From contig PUQB01000305.1 of the NCBI GenBank assembly GCA_003024785.1, positions 62,001 through 126,000 of the forward strand: a stretch of DNA of 64,000 bases. The letters are read 5' to 3'. Within the stretch, counting starts at the first letter, position 1. Each line of letters opens with the position of its first letter. The notes beneath the pieces were generated by a model. That model had not been told where the DNA came from. It saw nothing but the letters and a program-made list of their open reading frames with translations, and searched no databases. Source of the DNA: Selaginella tamariscina (Eukaryota; Streptophyta; Lycopodiopsida; Selaginellales; Selaginellaceae). The position numbers and the translations under genes are program-made. This document shows positions 35,216 through 46,300 of this stretch, in pieces.

Positions 35216-35843
35216 TGTTAAGATCGTAGTTAGATATGTAGAAGATTCCTAGTTATGTTTATTTCATGGACAAATATAATGGGAAAAACACCAAAAAAAG
35301 TATATATTGTGGAAAAAACGAGAGTCGGATGGAAATATCAGAGTACGAATCACTATCGTAATATAAGTGAATCACTACCGTAATACAATGTTTGAGGCGG
35401 AGTACGGCATACCCGAATAAGGATAAGGAGTTACAGTAATTGAATGGATAAGGTTAAAAGGTAGTTACCATAACTACTAGTACAAGACCAAGGGTACGAG
35501 TATAAATAGACTAGACTAGGACTAGGACGGGATCTCGAGTATACTATAATTTTATACTATGTGCCGTGTGCAGACATAATATAAGTTTCTTTCACTCTCA
35601 ATACGACTATCTCTTGCTTATCTTTCTGCTTTGATGTATACTATTCTTTTCTCAGCATTGTGACGGGATCCATAGTACTACTGCCTACTACATACCTTGC
35701 CATCCTTACCCATTCCCAACCTTCTGAAGTCTGATCTGTATGTACTCTATTTCTTTTCTTTCTTAATTCGATAGACCCTTATTATGAGTTGTCGGTGGCG
35801 ACCACTTCCACATTTTAGTCTGTAGGATTTTCTCTTCTCAACA
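35216..35843 (+). repeat. 3' LTR of Ty3 copy 1
   Basis: 628 bp, TGTTAAG...CAACA. TATA box at 35501. It differs from the 5' LTR by scattered substitutions and a few short insertions, so the element is not young. Confidence 0.92.
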
Positions 35844-35848
35844 GTATC

Positions 35849-36372
35849 TCGCGCGCACACACACACTCGTGTATATACATATATATATATGTGTGTGTGT
35901 GTGTTTATCTGTATAATTTTATTTGCTTAACTCACACACGCACACACACGATATACATATACACATATATATACATATATACATACATATATGTGTGTGT
36001 ATCTATATAATTTATTTATTTATCTATCTCTGGCACACACACACACACTCCTATACATATATACATATATATGTGTGTGTGTGTATCTGTATAATTTTAT
36101 TGATTTATCTATCTCTGACACACACACGCATACACATATACATATACATATATATACACATATACATATATATGTGTGTGTGTATCTGTATAATTTAATT
36201 TATTTAACACACACACACACACATGATATACATATACATATATATACTCATATATACATGTATATGAGTGTGTATCCATATAATTTAATTTTTTTTATCT
36301 ATCTCTTGCACACTCCTATATATACATATACATATATATATGTGTGTGTGTGTGTGTTGTGTGTGTGTGTGC
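35849..36372. repeat. Right half of the CA/TA-rich tandem array
   Basis: At least five units start with TATC(T/C)(G/A)TATAATTT at about 35906, 36000, 36084, 36184 and 36274. Each holds a CA run and a TATATGTGTG run. It is the continuation of 18690-18965, separated by the Ty3 insertion. Confidence 0.9.
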
Positions 36373-36380
36373 ATCACCTT

Positions 36381-37110
36381 GGTGCGCAGGATTAACCAAA
36401 GGGCAACGACATTAATCTCGCCGCCCATGACCTACCTGAAGGGTGGCAGGATTAATTCCGCCCCACACTCATTGAGACATAAAGGGTGGCAGGATTAATC
36501 TTGCAGACCCTTTCATGCCTGGTGGGCAGGATTAATCCCACCGACTGTTCAAGGAGGCGTGGAGGTGGTGAGAGGATTAATCCCACTCATTGGGCATGGA
36601 AGGGGTGGCGGGATTAATCCCACCACCTTTTATGTCTCAAAGAATATGGGGCGGGATTAATCCCACCCATCACCATTAGAGTGTTATGGGCAAGATTAAT
36701 CCCGCCCACCAAACATGGAAAGTGTGGCGGGATTAATCCTGCCACCCCTTCCATGCCTCCTGAAATGATGGGCGAGATCAATCCCGCCACCCTTCTCCGT
36801 CTTAGACAGAAGTGGGTGGGAAGATTTCTCGCCCACCATTTTAGGAGGCATGGAAGGTGTGGCAGGATTAATCCTGCCACCCCTTCCATGCCTCTTAAAA
36901 TGGTGGGCAAGATCAATCCCGCTCACTTTTGTCTGAGATGGAGAAGGGTAGCGGCATTAATCCCGCTGAACATTTTAAGAAACATGGAAATGGTGGCGGG
37001 ATTAATCCCACCACACCTTCCATGCCTCCTAAAATGATGGACAAGATCAATCTCGCATACTTCTGTCTAAAACAGAGAAGGGTGGCGGGATTAATCTCGC
37101 CACCCCTTTC
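36381..37110. repeat. Array of about 18 imperfect palindromes, GGCGGGATTAATCCCGCC core
   Basis: The motif (or close variants with GATTAATC or GATCAATC at the centre) appears roughly every 40-45 bases, for example near 36447, 36489, 36528, 36610, 36651, 36692, 36728, 36772, 36861, 36905, 36995 and 37083. Spacers are themselves related in both orientations: CCTTCCATGCCTCCTAAAAT alternates with its reverse complement, giving an extended inverted-repeat structure. The GC content is far above that of the surroundings. The long frames on both strands here are by-products of the repeat. Function unknown. Confidence 0.92.
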
Positions 37111-37217
37111 ATGTGAATGTATATGTGTATTAATATATACAAGTTTCTTATCTCATTTTATTTACTTTTATAATCTTATCATAATATTTTAAGTAAAAGC
37201 CAGTAAACTATGTAAAA

Positions 37218-37300
37218 CTGTCTAAAGCTCACATTTGTGGTGGTTTTAAAACCAAATGTTACTAGTTTTTTGCACTATCACAAATGTGAGCTTCGGACAG
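37218..37300. repeat. Stem-loop with 24-base arms
   Basis: CTGTCTAAAGCTCACATTTG (continuing TGGT) at 37218-37241 pairs with 37277-37300 with only two or three mismatches. The 35-base loop begins with the palindrome GGTTTTAAAACC. It directly follows the palindrome array, and another array-like fragment (TTAATCCCGTCC) begins at 37301. Confidence 0.9.
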
Positions 37301-37559
37301 TTAATCCCGTCCACTTCTCTCTGAGACAAAGAAGGGTATATGTGAATTTATCAGTGTATTAATTTTATATATTCGGGTTTATACAAGTGTGTGTGCGTTT
37401 TTATATGAATTGTATTCATAATGAATTATTGTGCAGAAAGACGATTTGATCAAACAAGGAAATTTAGTCATTAGTATAGAGTCGTCATCAAATTCTAGGT
37501 AATAATTAAAATAAAATTTGTTATACTCGAATATGTACTTGAAGAACTAATCATTTTTG

Positions 37560-40500
37560 TATTCAGATGTGGAATTGAGGTAACATTGAAGACAAAAGGA
37601 GAAGATGAGATGGGCAGGGGATTATGGAATCAACTTGGCCATATTTCAAAATAAACGGAAAGTGCATTGAATCAACCATGATTGCTATCAAACCAACCTC
37701 TGTCCCATCGCGTGGATAAGCAAAACAATAAAAACTAGATTCACTAGTTAAGCACCCGAGGGATGAACCCAGATTAGACAATGCTCGAAATATATGCCTT
37801 GTTCCATCCAATGTCATGTTCTCAGATCTAGAGGTCGCCAGATACGACAAGAATCTCGAGTGGTTCTGTTAGCTTGTGGATAATGACGTTCATGTGTTCA
37901 TTAATGATGTTGATCATGGAGTTTTTCTTCAACTAAACAAAAGCCCATCTATGGAGGGGATCTAATTAAATGTCTACTTCGAAGATCTTCATACTCATCA
38001 AGTAGGTGTATTCTCAGCAGATATTGCTTCATAATACAAAACATCCACAAGTAAAGTAATCGTCCCTCTTCTTATTGAAGAAGAACACAGTGACATCATT
38101 AGGGAGATTGAAAGGGTGGCTCAGTCCCAGGTTCATTACATATCACATTCAATTTGTTTAAGAATCTTTGAGAGCTGGAAGAGTGTGCCAAAAACATTAG
38201 AACAGCTGCAGTCGGGGCTCACACATGTTGATTTTGACCGCAGAAGAAAATCATATGTCGTTTTGTCAGCTGCACCTGTGGCATCCCATGATGCAATAAG
38301 CCACAAGGAAATGATGTTGGATGATAGGATTTACGAGTGTAGGGTTAAGTATTGTAACGTTAACCCCACATGCCACTCAACTAGGAACGTGTAGTTAAGC
38401 TCATAAAGAAGATGAAGGACAATAATTCTTACACTGTTCCACATAATGTTCTTTTGTGCCCATACTATAAAAGAAAGAAAGGCATTGAGATAGTGTGGGT
38501 GACAACACCAAAACAAATCACGAAGATTCAGACGGAGAATAAAAAATCAATTCGGTATTACATTATTAGCGGCCAACACATGATAACGGCAACCCAATGA
38601 CTTCTCGATGAACACAATAAAGGAACAATGGTAACAAAACTTTTTAGCATACCCGTGAGAAGCTACCAAAAAGATCGACATTTTTAGCTAGCTGAATTTC
38701 ACAACCGAGCAGTACCATAAGCTATCGGCGGAATGGGACGCTGCCGACACCAACCACTATAGCAACAAAATATGGGAAAAGTTCAAACACATGCGATCCA
38801 TGTGAGAAAATCTTGGGTGACCATAAAGAGCTACTGCAAGGAGAGAACAAAGTGCGGACTATCGGGTAAGTAAATTGTCTTGGCGGGATTTATCTCACCA
38901 GTATATTAATCTGTCTCTTATTTTATTTTCAGAGAGCTGAAGAAATTGCAGTAGTTGATTTTGCCCAGGTGGGCGGGAAGGAAACATCTTTTTTGACGAT
39001 GTTGATTTCCTGCCTCGGGGATAAGGTCTTTGCCAAATGGGTGAGGATTATAGAATCATTCACAAAAGGAACACTGAAGAAGAAGCAAACAAGTGAAGGG
39101 GAGCCCTCAGAGAAGTTTGCAAAAAAACCCAATAAGATAACGAAGGCTAAGTCTATTCAATCTACAAAGGATGTAAAACAACAATTTCAAGCTCACATGG
39201 TTGAAGCCTTTGAATGGAACAACGATGGAGGATGGATGTTTTAGCTAATTTAGTGGTTGATGGCAAACTATAGATTAATAACAACAACCCCACCTCTCAT
39301 TTTCATCTCAAGGTAATGGAGCTGAAGACGATCAGGCACTTCAATGAGTGGTTGGGAATACACTGTCACAAACTGGGTTGAACCTCGGCTTTTAATATAT
39401 GAAGAGGTCAGCAAATATTTGCATGTGACAGACGATGATATGTTTGTCCAATGGGTAAACCAATCGAAAGATCTGGGCAAGAATCTGTTACACGCCAATG
39501 CCAAAAAAGAGAATATCACGATGACGCCTTCTCTTATGACAATCCTTCAGCAGCGGAGAACCGACTTGAACCTTATAAAGGAGGATGCTACGAATCATGA
39601 CAAGCCCTACAGATGTTTATTGTCAGATTCAGAGACTTCATGGGGTAACATCATTGCTTGTAGAAAACCGTTTCGAATGTTCATGATGGATCGACAGGTG
39701 TCAAAAAATATTTCGTCAGATAGGCACTAGAGGATTTGGTGGAGAAACTTAGCCGTGCAAGCATGTACAATTCTTCTTCGTTGTTACCTTCTGAGTAAGG
39801 CAAAGAAGGTTTTATCCGCTTGGATGATCATTCAAGCGCACATAAGCATGTACATGCTCTTTTGTACATGACCACCAAGTTGTATAAGGTATTTATTATT
39901 GAATTTTTTCACGCTTTGTTGATACCTACGTTTTCAGGTATTTATTTATTGATTTTTTGCTTATGTCACCAACACTTTCGCCTTCATTTTCGCTAAAAAG
40001 AACAGACATCATTGGACTGGATTTTATATGAACGATGCTGATTCCAAGTGTTTGATATGGTTGTTCACTTGGTTGTCAGGAATGCGTTAAACAATTTCAA
40101 ACTTTCAAATGATTGGCTAGGCATCTGTTTTCACTCCAACGGGCCTGAACGTCCATCTGATACATTGATAGCTGAGAGGGATGCATTCGACAATGTATGT
40201 TATCCAAACATTGAAAGTCAGGCTGCACAGAGCATCGTCAACTTGATCAAGGGTCCTCACAGTGATGCATGGATTTTTGACTACTACACTAGGGGATTCG
40301 TCTTGAAGGAGTGTTACCTTGAAGTTCAGGATACATGTGTGTTTGCCATTGAAAAGGATAAGATTATGGTTGAGGACTTGAACAAGTGAATAGAGAGGTT
40401 CTCAACTGACTACCCCAACAAACCCCTACAAGAGTATTTGAAAAAAGTTTCCTCCCGAGAAATGCGATAACTCTGATGAGGAATATGGTTTAATGTCGGA
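37560..40500 (+). pseudogene. Decayed ParB-like / DNA methyltransferase-like gene
   Basis: Collinear fragments in several frames. An N-terminal part (about 37840-38390) contains NDVHVFINDVDHGVFLQL, FEDLHTHQVGVFSADIAS and a 92-residue open piece. Next, 38412-38600 ends with IRYYIISGQHMITATQ: the SGQH at 38568-38579 resembles the xGQHR core of ParB/sulfiredoxin-like domains. A short intron with GT-AG ends (38866-38932) follows, then a Lys-rich segment (38969-39241), then SDSETSWG near 39630 at the place where a methylase catalytic (D/N/S)PP(Y/W) would be expected. Finally 40048-40389 has an NxExxA-like lead followed by IFDYYTRGFVLKECYLE and FAIEKDK (FDYY at 40276-40287, EKD at 40351-40359), the layout of motif I in beta-type N4/N6 amino-methyltransferases. 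Stops and frame changes show it is dead. ParB-methylase fusions are typical of phages; a plant nuclear copy is unusual. Methylase part moderately sure, ParB part less so. Confidence 0.55.
38866..38932 (+). other. Probable intron in the ParB/methylase-like pseudogene
   Basis: GTAAGT donor at 38866 and a T-rich run with TTTTCAG acceptor at 38932. It contains a single copy of the GGCGGGATTTATCTCACC motif from the array at 36381-37110. Confidence 0.55.
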
Positions 40501-40918
40501 GTCTGAGAACGATCTTGAACTAAATAGAATACAGAACATTCACTTATTCCATTGACTATGGAAACATCAACAAAAGAAACAAAAGATGTTAAACGATCTT
40601 CCAAGCAACTAAATGGGTTAAAACTTTGACACATTGCTTCTCAAATAATGTATTGAAAAACACTTCATTTCTCAAATAACTTAAGTGTAACATAAGGCAT
40701 TTTTATATATTTTATTTATATTTGTATAGAAAATAAATTCTCAAGGATTAAAGAAGCTTTTAGTTCAAACATGAGTCACACATTAACAAGGTAAATATAT
40801 ATCTTTACTAATTATAAGGCTAACTAACTATCATTTTGTGTAGATATAATGAAACAATTAAGAACATGGATTTTCAATAATGACATGAGGTAAGGGAGGG
40901 GTTTGGCGAAAATTTCTT

Positions 40919-41841
40919 GTGCCACATGTCAAAATGACAAAGTTCATGCAGGAAATGGATAATAATGCAGCTCAAAACATCTTTACCATGGGGACCATTT
41001 CAGTTTTTGCATCACCATTTCTATTGCCTTCAGTTCTTAAATCACTTTCTTTAGCGCTTGTAATATTTAAATCTTGTAAAGATGATGTACAAATAAATGA
41101 TAAAGGGATAGGCAACAATATAACATTAATAGATAAATGTGAAAGGGACCAAACAAGTGAGTTGCAAAGCATTCGAGAGGCAACACTACCCCTTGTTACC
41201 CATGGTCATATTATATTGTTAAATGTTAATGGTGTTTTGCTTCATCAACAAAGGCATAAGGATAAAAAAAAAAAAGAATCAAAGAAGGAAATTTCATTCC
41301 TTGTCATGGTAAATTTCGATATGATATCATTTTTTGTCTGGGGTTGGACAGTCTCTTTCAAAAGCTTAAGGAGATGGATGCACTTGTGTGGATTTGGTCA
41401 TGCATGCAGTTTCACAATTTGACACCATTGCTAAATTTGCTTAACAAACATTGTAGTGTTGCATAAGAGGTGATTTGTAAGATTTGATTTTTGACCAGCG
41501 AATATGTTATAAACCTTTCAAATTTTAAGCAAGCCATACATTTTCAAGAATGAAAAATTAATTGGGCTTCATTGGGAGATCAATCAATTAAGGATAATGA
41601 AGAATACACATATTTTAGTGGTAGGACTCTCCTCAAAAGGCTATGCTCAACCAAAACATTACTTTGTATCCATCCAATCGCTTTTGACCCATATTCTGAT
41701 ATTAATACCATGGATGAGCTAGTGAACTACTTGGATACGTGCCTTAGAAAGAAAAATCTTAAAAACTTTTGTGAACAATATCCATCATATAAAACATATC
41801 CAAACGCTTTTATTTCCGTGATTTTGAATTTTATAAATTAA
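40919..41841 (+). pseudogene. FCP1/SCP-type HAD phosphatase-like gene (broken)
   Basis: Remnant of the plant FCP1-homology family. The first open part (40919-41422) has HGHIILLNVNGVLLHQ near 41200-41250, corresponding to the LLVLDLNGLL motif, but the nucleophile Asp is Asn. In another frame (about 41310-41440) comes LDSLFQKLKEMDALVWIWSC and MQFHNLTPLLNLL, matching the PG-x-FLxxL...VxIWSS...N section. After a damaged stretch, 41572-41841 gives HPIAFDPYSDINTMDELVNYLDTCL and FCEQYPSY, the usual C-terminal end of the family, and ends with a TAA. The parts are in the right order but in different frames. It lies 0.4 kb after the methylase-like pseudogene, same strand; no functional link is evident. 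Confidence 0.6.
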
Positions 41842-41849
41842 AGAAGAAT

Positions 41850-43510
41850 AATCTAGCGCTTTACAATATTATTATTAAGGAACGTCATTTTTTAAATAAG
41901 CCTTTATGCACTCCTGTTCTTATCACAACTTATGTATTAACAAGGATGGTGTCTCCCTCTCCCCTTATACTAATTAGGCAAAAGGCCAATTGGTGTTTAT
42001 GAGAGGGTCCCTGGTCGTGATGACCCAATTACACTTGAGTCTTTTGCTCACATATCCCACATATCCCACAATCTTTACCTAAGTAGTTAACTCACTAGGT
42101 TAGAATTATGACAGATGGCAACTCCTAATTACATTTGTGAATGTTAGGTGGTGGCAATAATATAAAGATATTGACCAAAATGATTCGATTAATCCGAAGA
42201 GTGATGACTTATACAAAATGAGGATATTTTTTTATATGGTCAAGGAGAAAGTATTTATAAATAAATTAATAGGTTAATAAAGAAATGATTTCATTTATAA
42301 TTATGTTTGATAGTTTTTTTTAATTATTATAAATTATTTTTACAACGAAGAATAATACGAATATTCTAAGATATTTTAGGAATATTCTTTACTAAGTAAG
42401 GTTAATGAAGGATTAATTTATTAATTAATTAAAAATTAAGGCTTAATTATATATTTATTAAATAATTAATTAATAATTAAAACTTAAGTATTAATTAGCA
42501 ATTTATTTTATATTCCCATTTTCATGTATCGTGCCCATTTTAGTTACAACGTGCATATGGATAAACTCTCTCTCTCTCACACACGCACATATATAACAAT
42601 TAAGTTAAGAGTAAACTCATGAAGTCAAGAATAATAATTGAATTAAATGTCATAACTTAAAGATAAACTCACTAAATTAAAATAATAATATAGTTAAGAG
42701 TCGTTTAATAGTTAAACCCAAGCATAGATAAATTCAAAAGGTAAGGGTCAAGTTAAAAATAATAACTCAATTAGGATTAGACATAGAAACTTAATCATTA
42801 AGTTAATCATTATATTATGGATAACAATTAGATTGAATATTTAATTTAGGAATAAATTCAACAAGTTAAGGATACACTAGGTTATAAGTTATTAAATAGT
42901 TAAAGGTAAATTTAAAATAAACTCACCAAGTTAAAAACAACAATCCAATTTGAAAATAAACTTATTAAATTAAGGATAACAATCTATTAATTAATAAATT
43001 ATTATTAATAATTAAACTCACCAACCAAGGGTGAACATGTGCATTAATAGGAAACTTAAAAAGAAATTCATTAAATTAAAATAACATTTAGGTACATGGA
43101 TGACCATTGATGAGCCATTCATGTTGAATAAAATTATTATATAAGATCTACATAACACATAATCCATCAAGCTTTTCCCACTATTGGTGTAGCCTGTACT
43201 CCAGCAAATATAGACATATATGTATATGTATATGTGAATTTTTGCAATATGTCATGGTGAATTTTCCGTGGTTTTGGAAGAATGTGAAAGGAGCAACCGT
43301 GAACATGCCTAGTCATGATACAATCAGTCGGTCTTGATTCTATGAAAAGGCAGTCCAACAGCTAATGGTGCTTAAAGAGTTTATCTCTTTTTGTGTTTTT
43401 AAAAGAGGAAGGCTTATTTAATGAATTTAAAATCATAAAAACTAAAAATAAATGTAAAACTTTTTAATTATTTGTACATGTGTATATATATTTATATCAT
43501 TATTGGTAAA
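41850..43510. other. AT-rich intergenic DNA with degenerate repeats
   Basis: No gene seen. 42500-42570 is the reverse-strand version of the dispersed GTAACTAAAATGGGC repeat. 42600-43080 contains diverged units with AAACTCACTAAATTAA and GGATAACAAT, like 17580-17830. Confidence 0.55.
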
Positions 43511-43518
43511 GGTTTTGC
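43511..43518. repeat. 8-bp target duplication, left
   Basis: GGTTTTGC directly before the hAT element; an identical copy lies at 45973-45980. Confidence 0.97.
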
Positions 43519-45972
43519 TAGGGCTCCAACCCGGTGCCTTCGGGCTAGGGCCTGGTCGAGGCCCGGTCCCATGGCCGGCCCCATCCTTTAATTATCTAAC
43601 CCTAACCCTTTCCAAACCAATCAACGCATGCCTAGAGACATCCATGGTGAATGATAGCATCATCCCTATCGGAAAATTGTTCATCCCACAGTCCTAGTAA
43701 GAATAGCCAAGCAAATCGAGGTCGGTAATGGAACATAGAAAATGAGAAGAGTTTTTGGCTTGGCTGACCAACTAAAAGCCACATTTCCCCATTAGACACA
43801 GAGGATCGGTTTGCGACTGTGTCAACAATGTCCAAAGCAAAGAAGAGCTGGGTTTGGTAGTATTTCATGAAGATAGAAGTAAACGGCAAGAAGATATGCA
43901 TTGGCAAGCTGCTAAATTCAAGGGAGTGGCAATATGCAACCAAAAGTTGACCTTTGACAAAATTGGAAGCACAAAAAGCCTTTCTCGACATTTGCATCAT
44001 GTACATGGCCTTCAAGAGAAAATTCTGTTGAGGTGGTAGGATGGCCAGCTTTCTAGAAACCAGTAGCAAGGTACAATAGTGGAATATCTATTAGTTTCTT
44101 GTTAGTGCTAGCACTCCAAAATTTCTAACATAGTGAACTTATCAAACACATGTCATACACAACTCAACTATGGCACATTGAAAAAGTTCATCGCCACCCT
44201 CCTCATCAGTGCCAATTTGCCCTTCAGTCTAAGGCATTTTGTGACCTGCTCATGTTATGCAATCGGACCGTACCAACATTATGGTTGGTGTTGATGCTAT
44301 GACCGAGCACATCACTAAAATGTACCATTTGACAAAGGGCAAGATTGTAGGGATATCAATGAAGTAGCAGGGAAAGTTAGTATTACATGCAATGCTTGGA
44401 CTTCACCAGTGTCATATTGGGGTTGACAGCACATTGGATCAGCAACAATTGGAGGTTGCACAAAGTTTTGTTGGGCGCTATGGAAATCGAGGGTGCAACA
44501 CGAGGAAAACCTTTGCAACACCTTGGAACCCCTATTGCATGACTACGGGATTCATGAGTCCATGTTATGCATCATTGCTGACAATGCATCGAACAATGAG
44601 ACCATGGCTCGAGCATTATCCGCATGAGTTGCTAATTTTGTTCTAGAACTTGGATTCATGGCACATGTCATCAACCTTGTCACAAAAGCAAGTATTCAAG
44701 AACTAGGAGGACGTGAGACTAAATTGGAGAAAACCCCGAGTCTTTGGCAACAAAAAGAATCAGGAAATTCTTGGGATGTTAGTATAATCATCACAAGAAT
44801 TCATGGGCTTGCAACTCATACCCATAGCTCCCCGTAAAGAAAGGCGAAATTTTCAAGAATTGTGAAGTTCAAACAACCGGATGAGCTAGCAAAGGGTTTG
44901 ATTTTGAATGTTGCAACACAATGGAACTCCACATACGACATGCTTTGCCGAGCGTTGCTCTTATGGGAATCCATCACCTACTACATTGCAAAAGATGCTG
45001 GTTGCACTTGCTTCAAGCTTAGTATGGCGGAATGGGAAATGCTTCAGCAAATGTTGACTTTCCTTGGTCTATTGAAAGCCGCAACAATAGAGCTCTATGG
45101 GTCAAAGTATCCGACAATGATGATGGCTGCTCTAGTTTACCAATGCCTCGTTAGTGACTTGGAAAAGGTTAGTAAATCTTTCATTTTCTAATTCCATGGG
45201 CATATGCAAGCAAGAATTCTTACCTTCGTGTCTTTTATATTTAGCTGATGATGGATTGTGATAGCCAGGAGCTCATGCCAATAACAATAAAAATAGCCAA
45301 CAAGTTGATCGAGTATAGGAATGAGGCCCTCAAAAAATATGTCTATATTTGTGCATGATAAGGCTGAAGCTGGAGTTTTCCAGCAAGAAGACAAGGACTT
45401 GGAGGAAATCGAGAAACTAAAACAAAGATCATCAGAGTAGCTAGATTGTACAACCAGCATGAGCATGTTGCTTCCCCGCACTTGTCTGCATTTACATTTA
45501 CACCTCCCGATGTTATCGGAAGAAAGCGCTTGACAAAACGCTTATTCAAGAAGAGAAAGGTCCACAGTGTAAAGAAGGAAATAAAAAGATACCTCTCAAA
45601 AGACTTGGAAGACACCGAAGTTAAACCATTCAAATGGTGGACAATGAAGATATTAATCTTCTCAAATCTGGCTGAAATGGCAAAGACATATCTTTCTGTT
45701 CCAGCCACAAGTGCCCCATCTAAACATGCATTCTCTATAGAGGATCGTTAGTGACACTCAAGGCTTTATGAAGTGTGAGCAAAATTCAAGTTCTCGTGTG
45801 TTTGCACAATTGAGCTAAGGGATACATGGTAAAGGTTTAGAAGTTGTAATTTTGTACATATACACCGTATGTAGTAATATAACGAAATTAAAGATATTTT
45901 ATTTACGGCCCCGCCGGTACCACTGGCCGGGGCCAGCCCTACCCCCCAACCTGGGGCCGGGTCGGAGCCCTA
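43519..45972 (+). mobile_element. hAT-superfamily DNA transposon
   Basis: 2454-bp element with 16-bp terminal inverted repeats TAGGGCTCCRACCCGG (43519-43534 and 45957-45972, one mismatch), a perfect 8-bp target duplication GGTTTTGC, and GC-rich ends full of GGCCGG/CCCCGG motifs (43535-43590 and 45905-45956) that probably served as transposase binding sites. Superfamily is certain from the 8-bp duplication plus the transposase. The transposase is dead, so it could move only if another copy supplied the enzyme. Confidence 0.96.
43854..45750 (+). pseudogene. hAT transposase (broken)
   Basis: The N-terminus has a degraded BED-type zinc finger (about 43925-44010: a single Cys in AICNQKLTF, then GSTKSLSRHLHHVH). 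The catalytic start is recognisable near 44376-44460: VSITCNAWTSP, where the family has T-C-D-x-W-T-S. The first catalytic Asp is replaced by Asn (codon 44391-44393), then AHWISNNWRLHKVLL. The open piece 44862-45191 contains LNVATQWNSTYDML, typical of the family. The dimerisation end is well kept: WWTMKI (WW at 45635-45640), AKTYLSVPATSAPSKHAF. Several frame breaks lie between these parts. It is the only gene in the element. Confidence 0.92.
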
Positions 45973-45980
45973 GGTTTTGC
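45973..45980. repeat. 8-bp target duplication, right
   Basis: GGTTTTGC, identical to 43511-43518. Confidence 0.97.
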
Positions 45981-46119
45981 TGACAAGGCCCATGCAATGG
46001 GCCTCAAGTTTGTCGTGTGACGACGAGAGGTATTAGTACTGCAGCTGTTAATGAAATTATTCATTTAATAAATAATAAATTTATTTAATTCTATATTAAA
46101 GTAATCTTAATTAATATAT

Positions 46120-46300
46120 ATAATGCTGGGATGGAGAGCAAAAGATACTGCTTTAACTCTAGACCATGTTCGACTGCTTTGTTAGTGTGGAGTGGAGAAA
46201 CCCTTTATATCAACATTACGCTCCCTGGGGAGTAGATGTTAGTAAGTTTTAGTTAATAGCATAATTATATTTATATTTAATATTTAAATATTAATATATA
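46120..46300 (+). pseudogene. Unidentified exon-like block, right copy
   Basis: Inverted copy of 8585-8770. It starts GGGATGGAGAGCAAAAGATA (GWRAKD), contains an equivalent of the TSWGVD part (CCTGGGGAGTAGATGTTAGT), and continues with a shared AT tract and a TTACGATTTG segment near 46331. Frame is broken. Confidence 0.4.

Larger units (their letters stand above)
18966..35843 (+). mobile_element. Ty3/gypsy LTR retrotransposon, copy 1 (with two nested insertions)
   Basis: Complete element bounded by related LTRs (18966-19565 and 35216-35843), each starting TGTTA and ending AACA, with a perfect 5-bp duplication GTATC at 18961-18965 and 35844-35848. Order: LTR, primer-binding-like site (19568), gag, protease, reverse transcriptase, RNase H, integrase, extra 3' ORF, GGGGGA polypurine tract (35210-35215), LTR. 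There is no chromodomain after the integrase. Its own length is about 9.2 kb once the solo LTR (20525-21787) and the chromovirus (28760-35150) are subtracted. The reading frames have many stops and frameshifts, so it cannot be autonomous. A sister copy lies at 52361-61472. The motifs point to a non-chromodomain Ty3 lineage, perhaps the Phygy/Selgy type of seed-free plants; that lineage call is a guess. Confidence 0.93.

Noticed and set aside
35923..36395. His/Ile/Tyr-rich frames of about 90-134 residues
   Set aside because: Translation of CA/TA microsatellites.
36614..37037. Overlapping open frames on both strands
   Set aside because: They are produced by the palindromic repeat array, which reads similarly in both directions; peptides are repetitive and no domain is visible.
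36381..37110. CRISPR array
   Set aside because: Repeat units are imperfect palindromes with related, not unique, spacers, in a plant nuclear context with no cas genes.
37560..40500. Bacterial or phage contamination
   Set aside because: The region has an intron with plant-type borders, decays in several frames, and is embedded in plant repeats without a bacterial gene layout.
43503..43697. 64-residue frame rich in Gly/Pro
   Set aside because: It is the translated GC-rich end of the hAT transposon.
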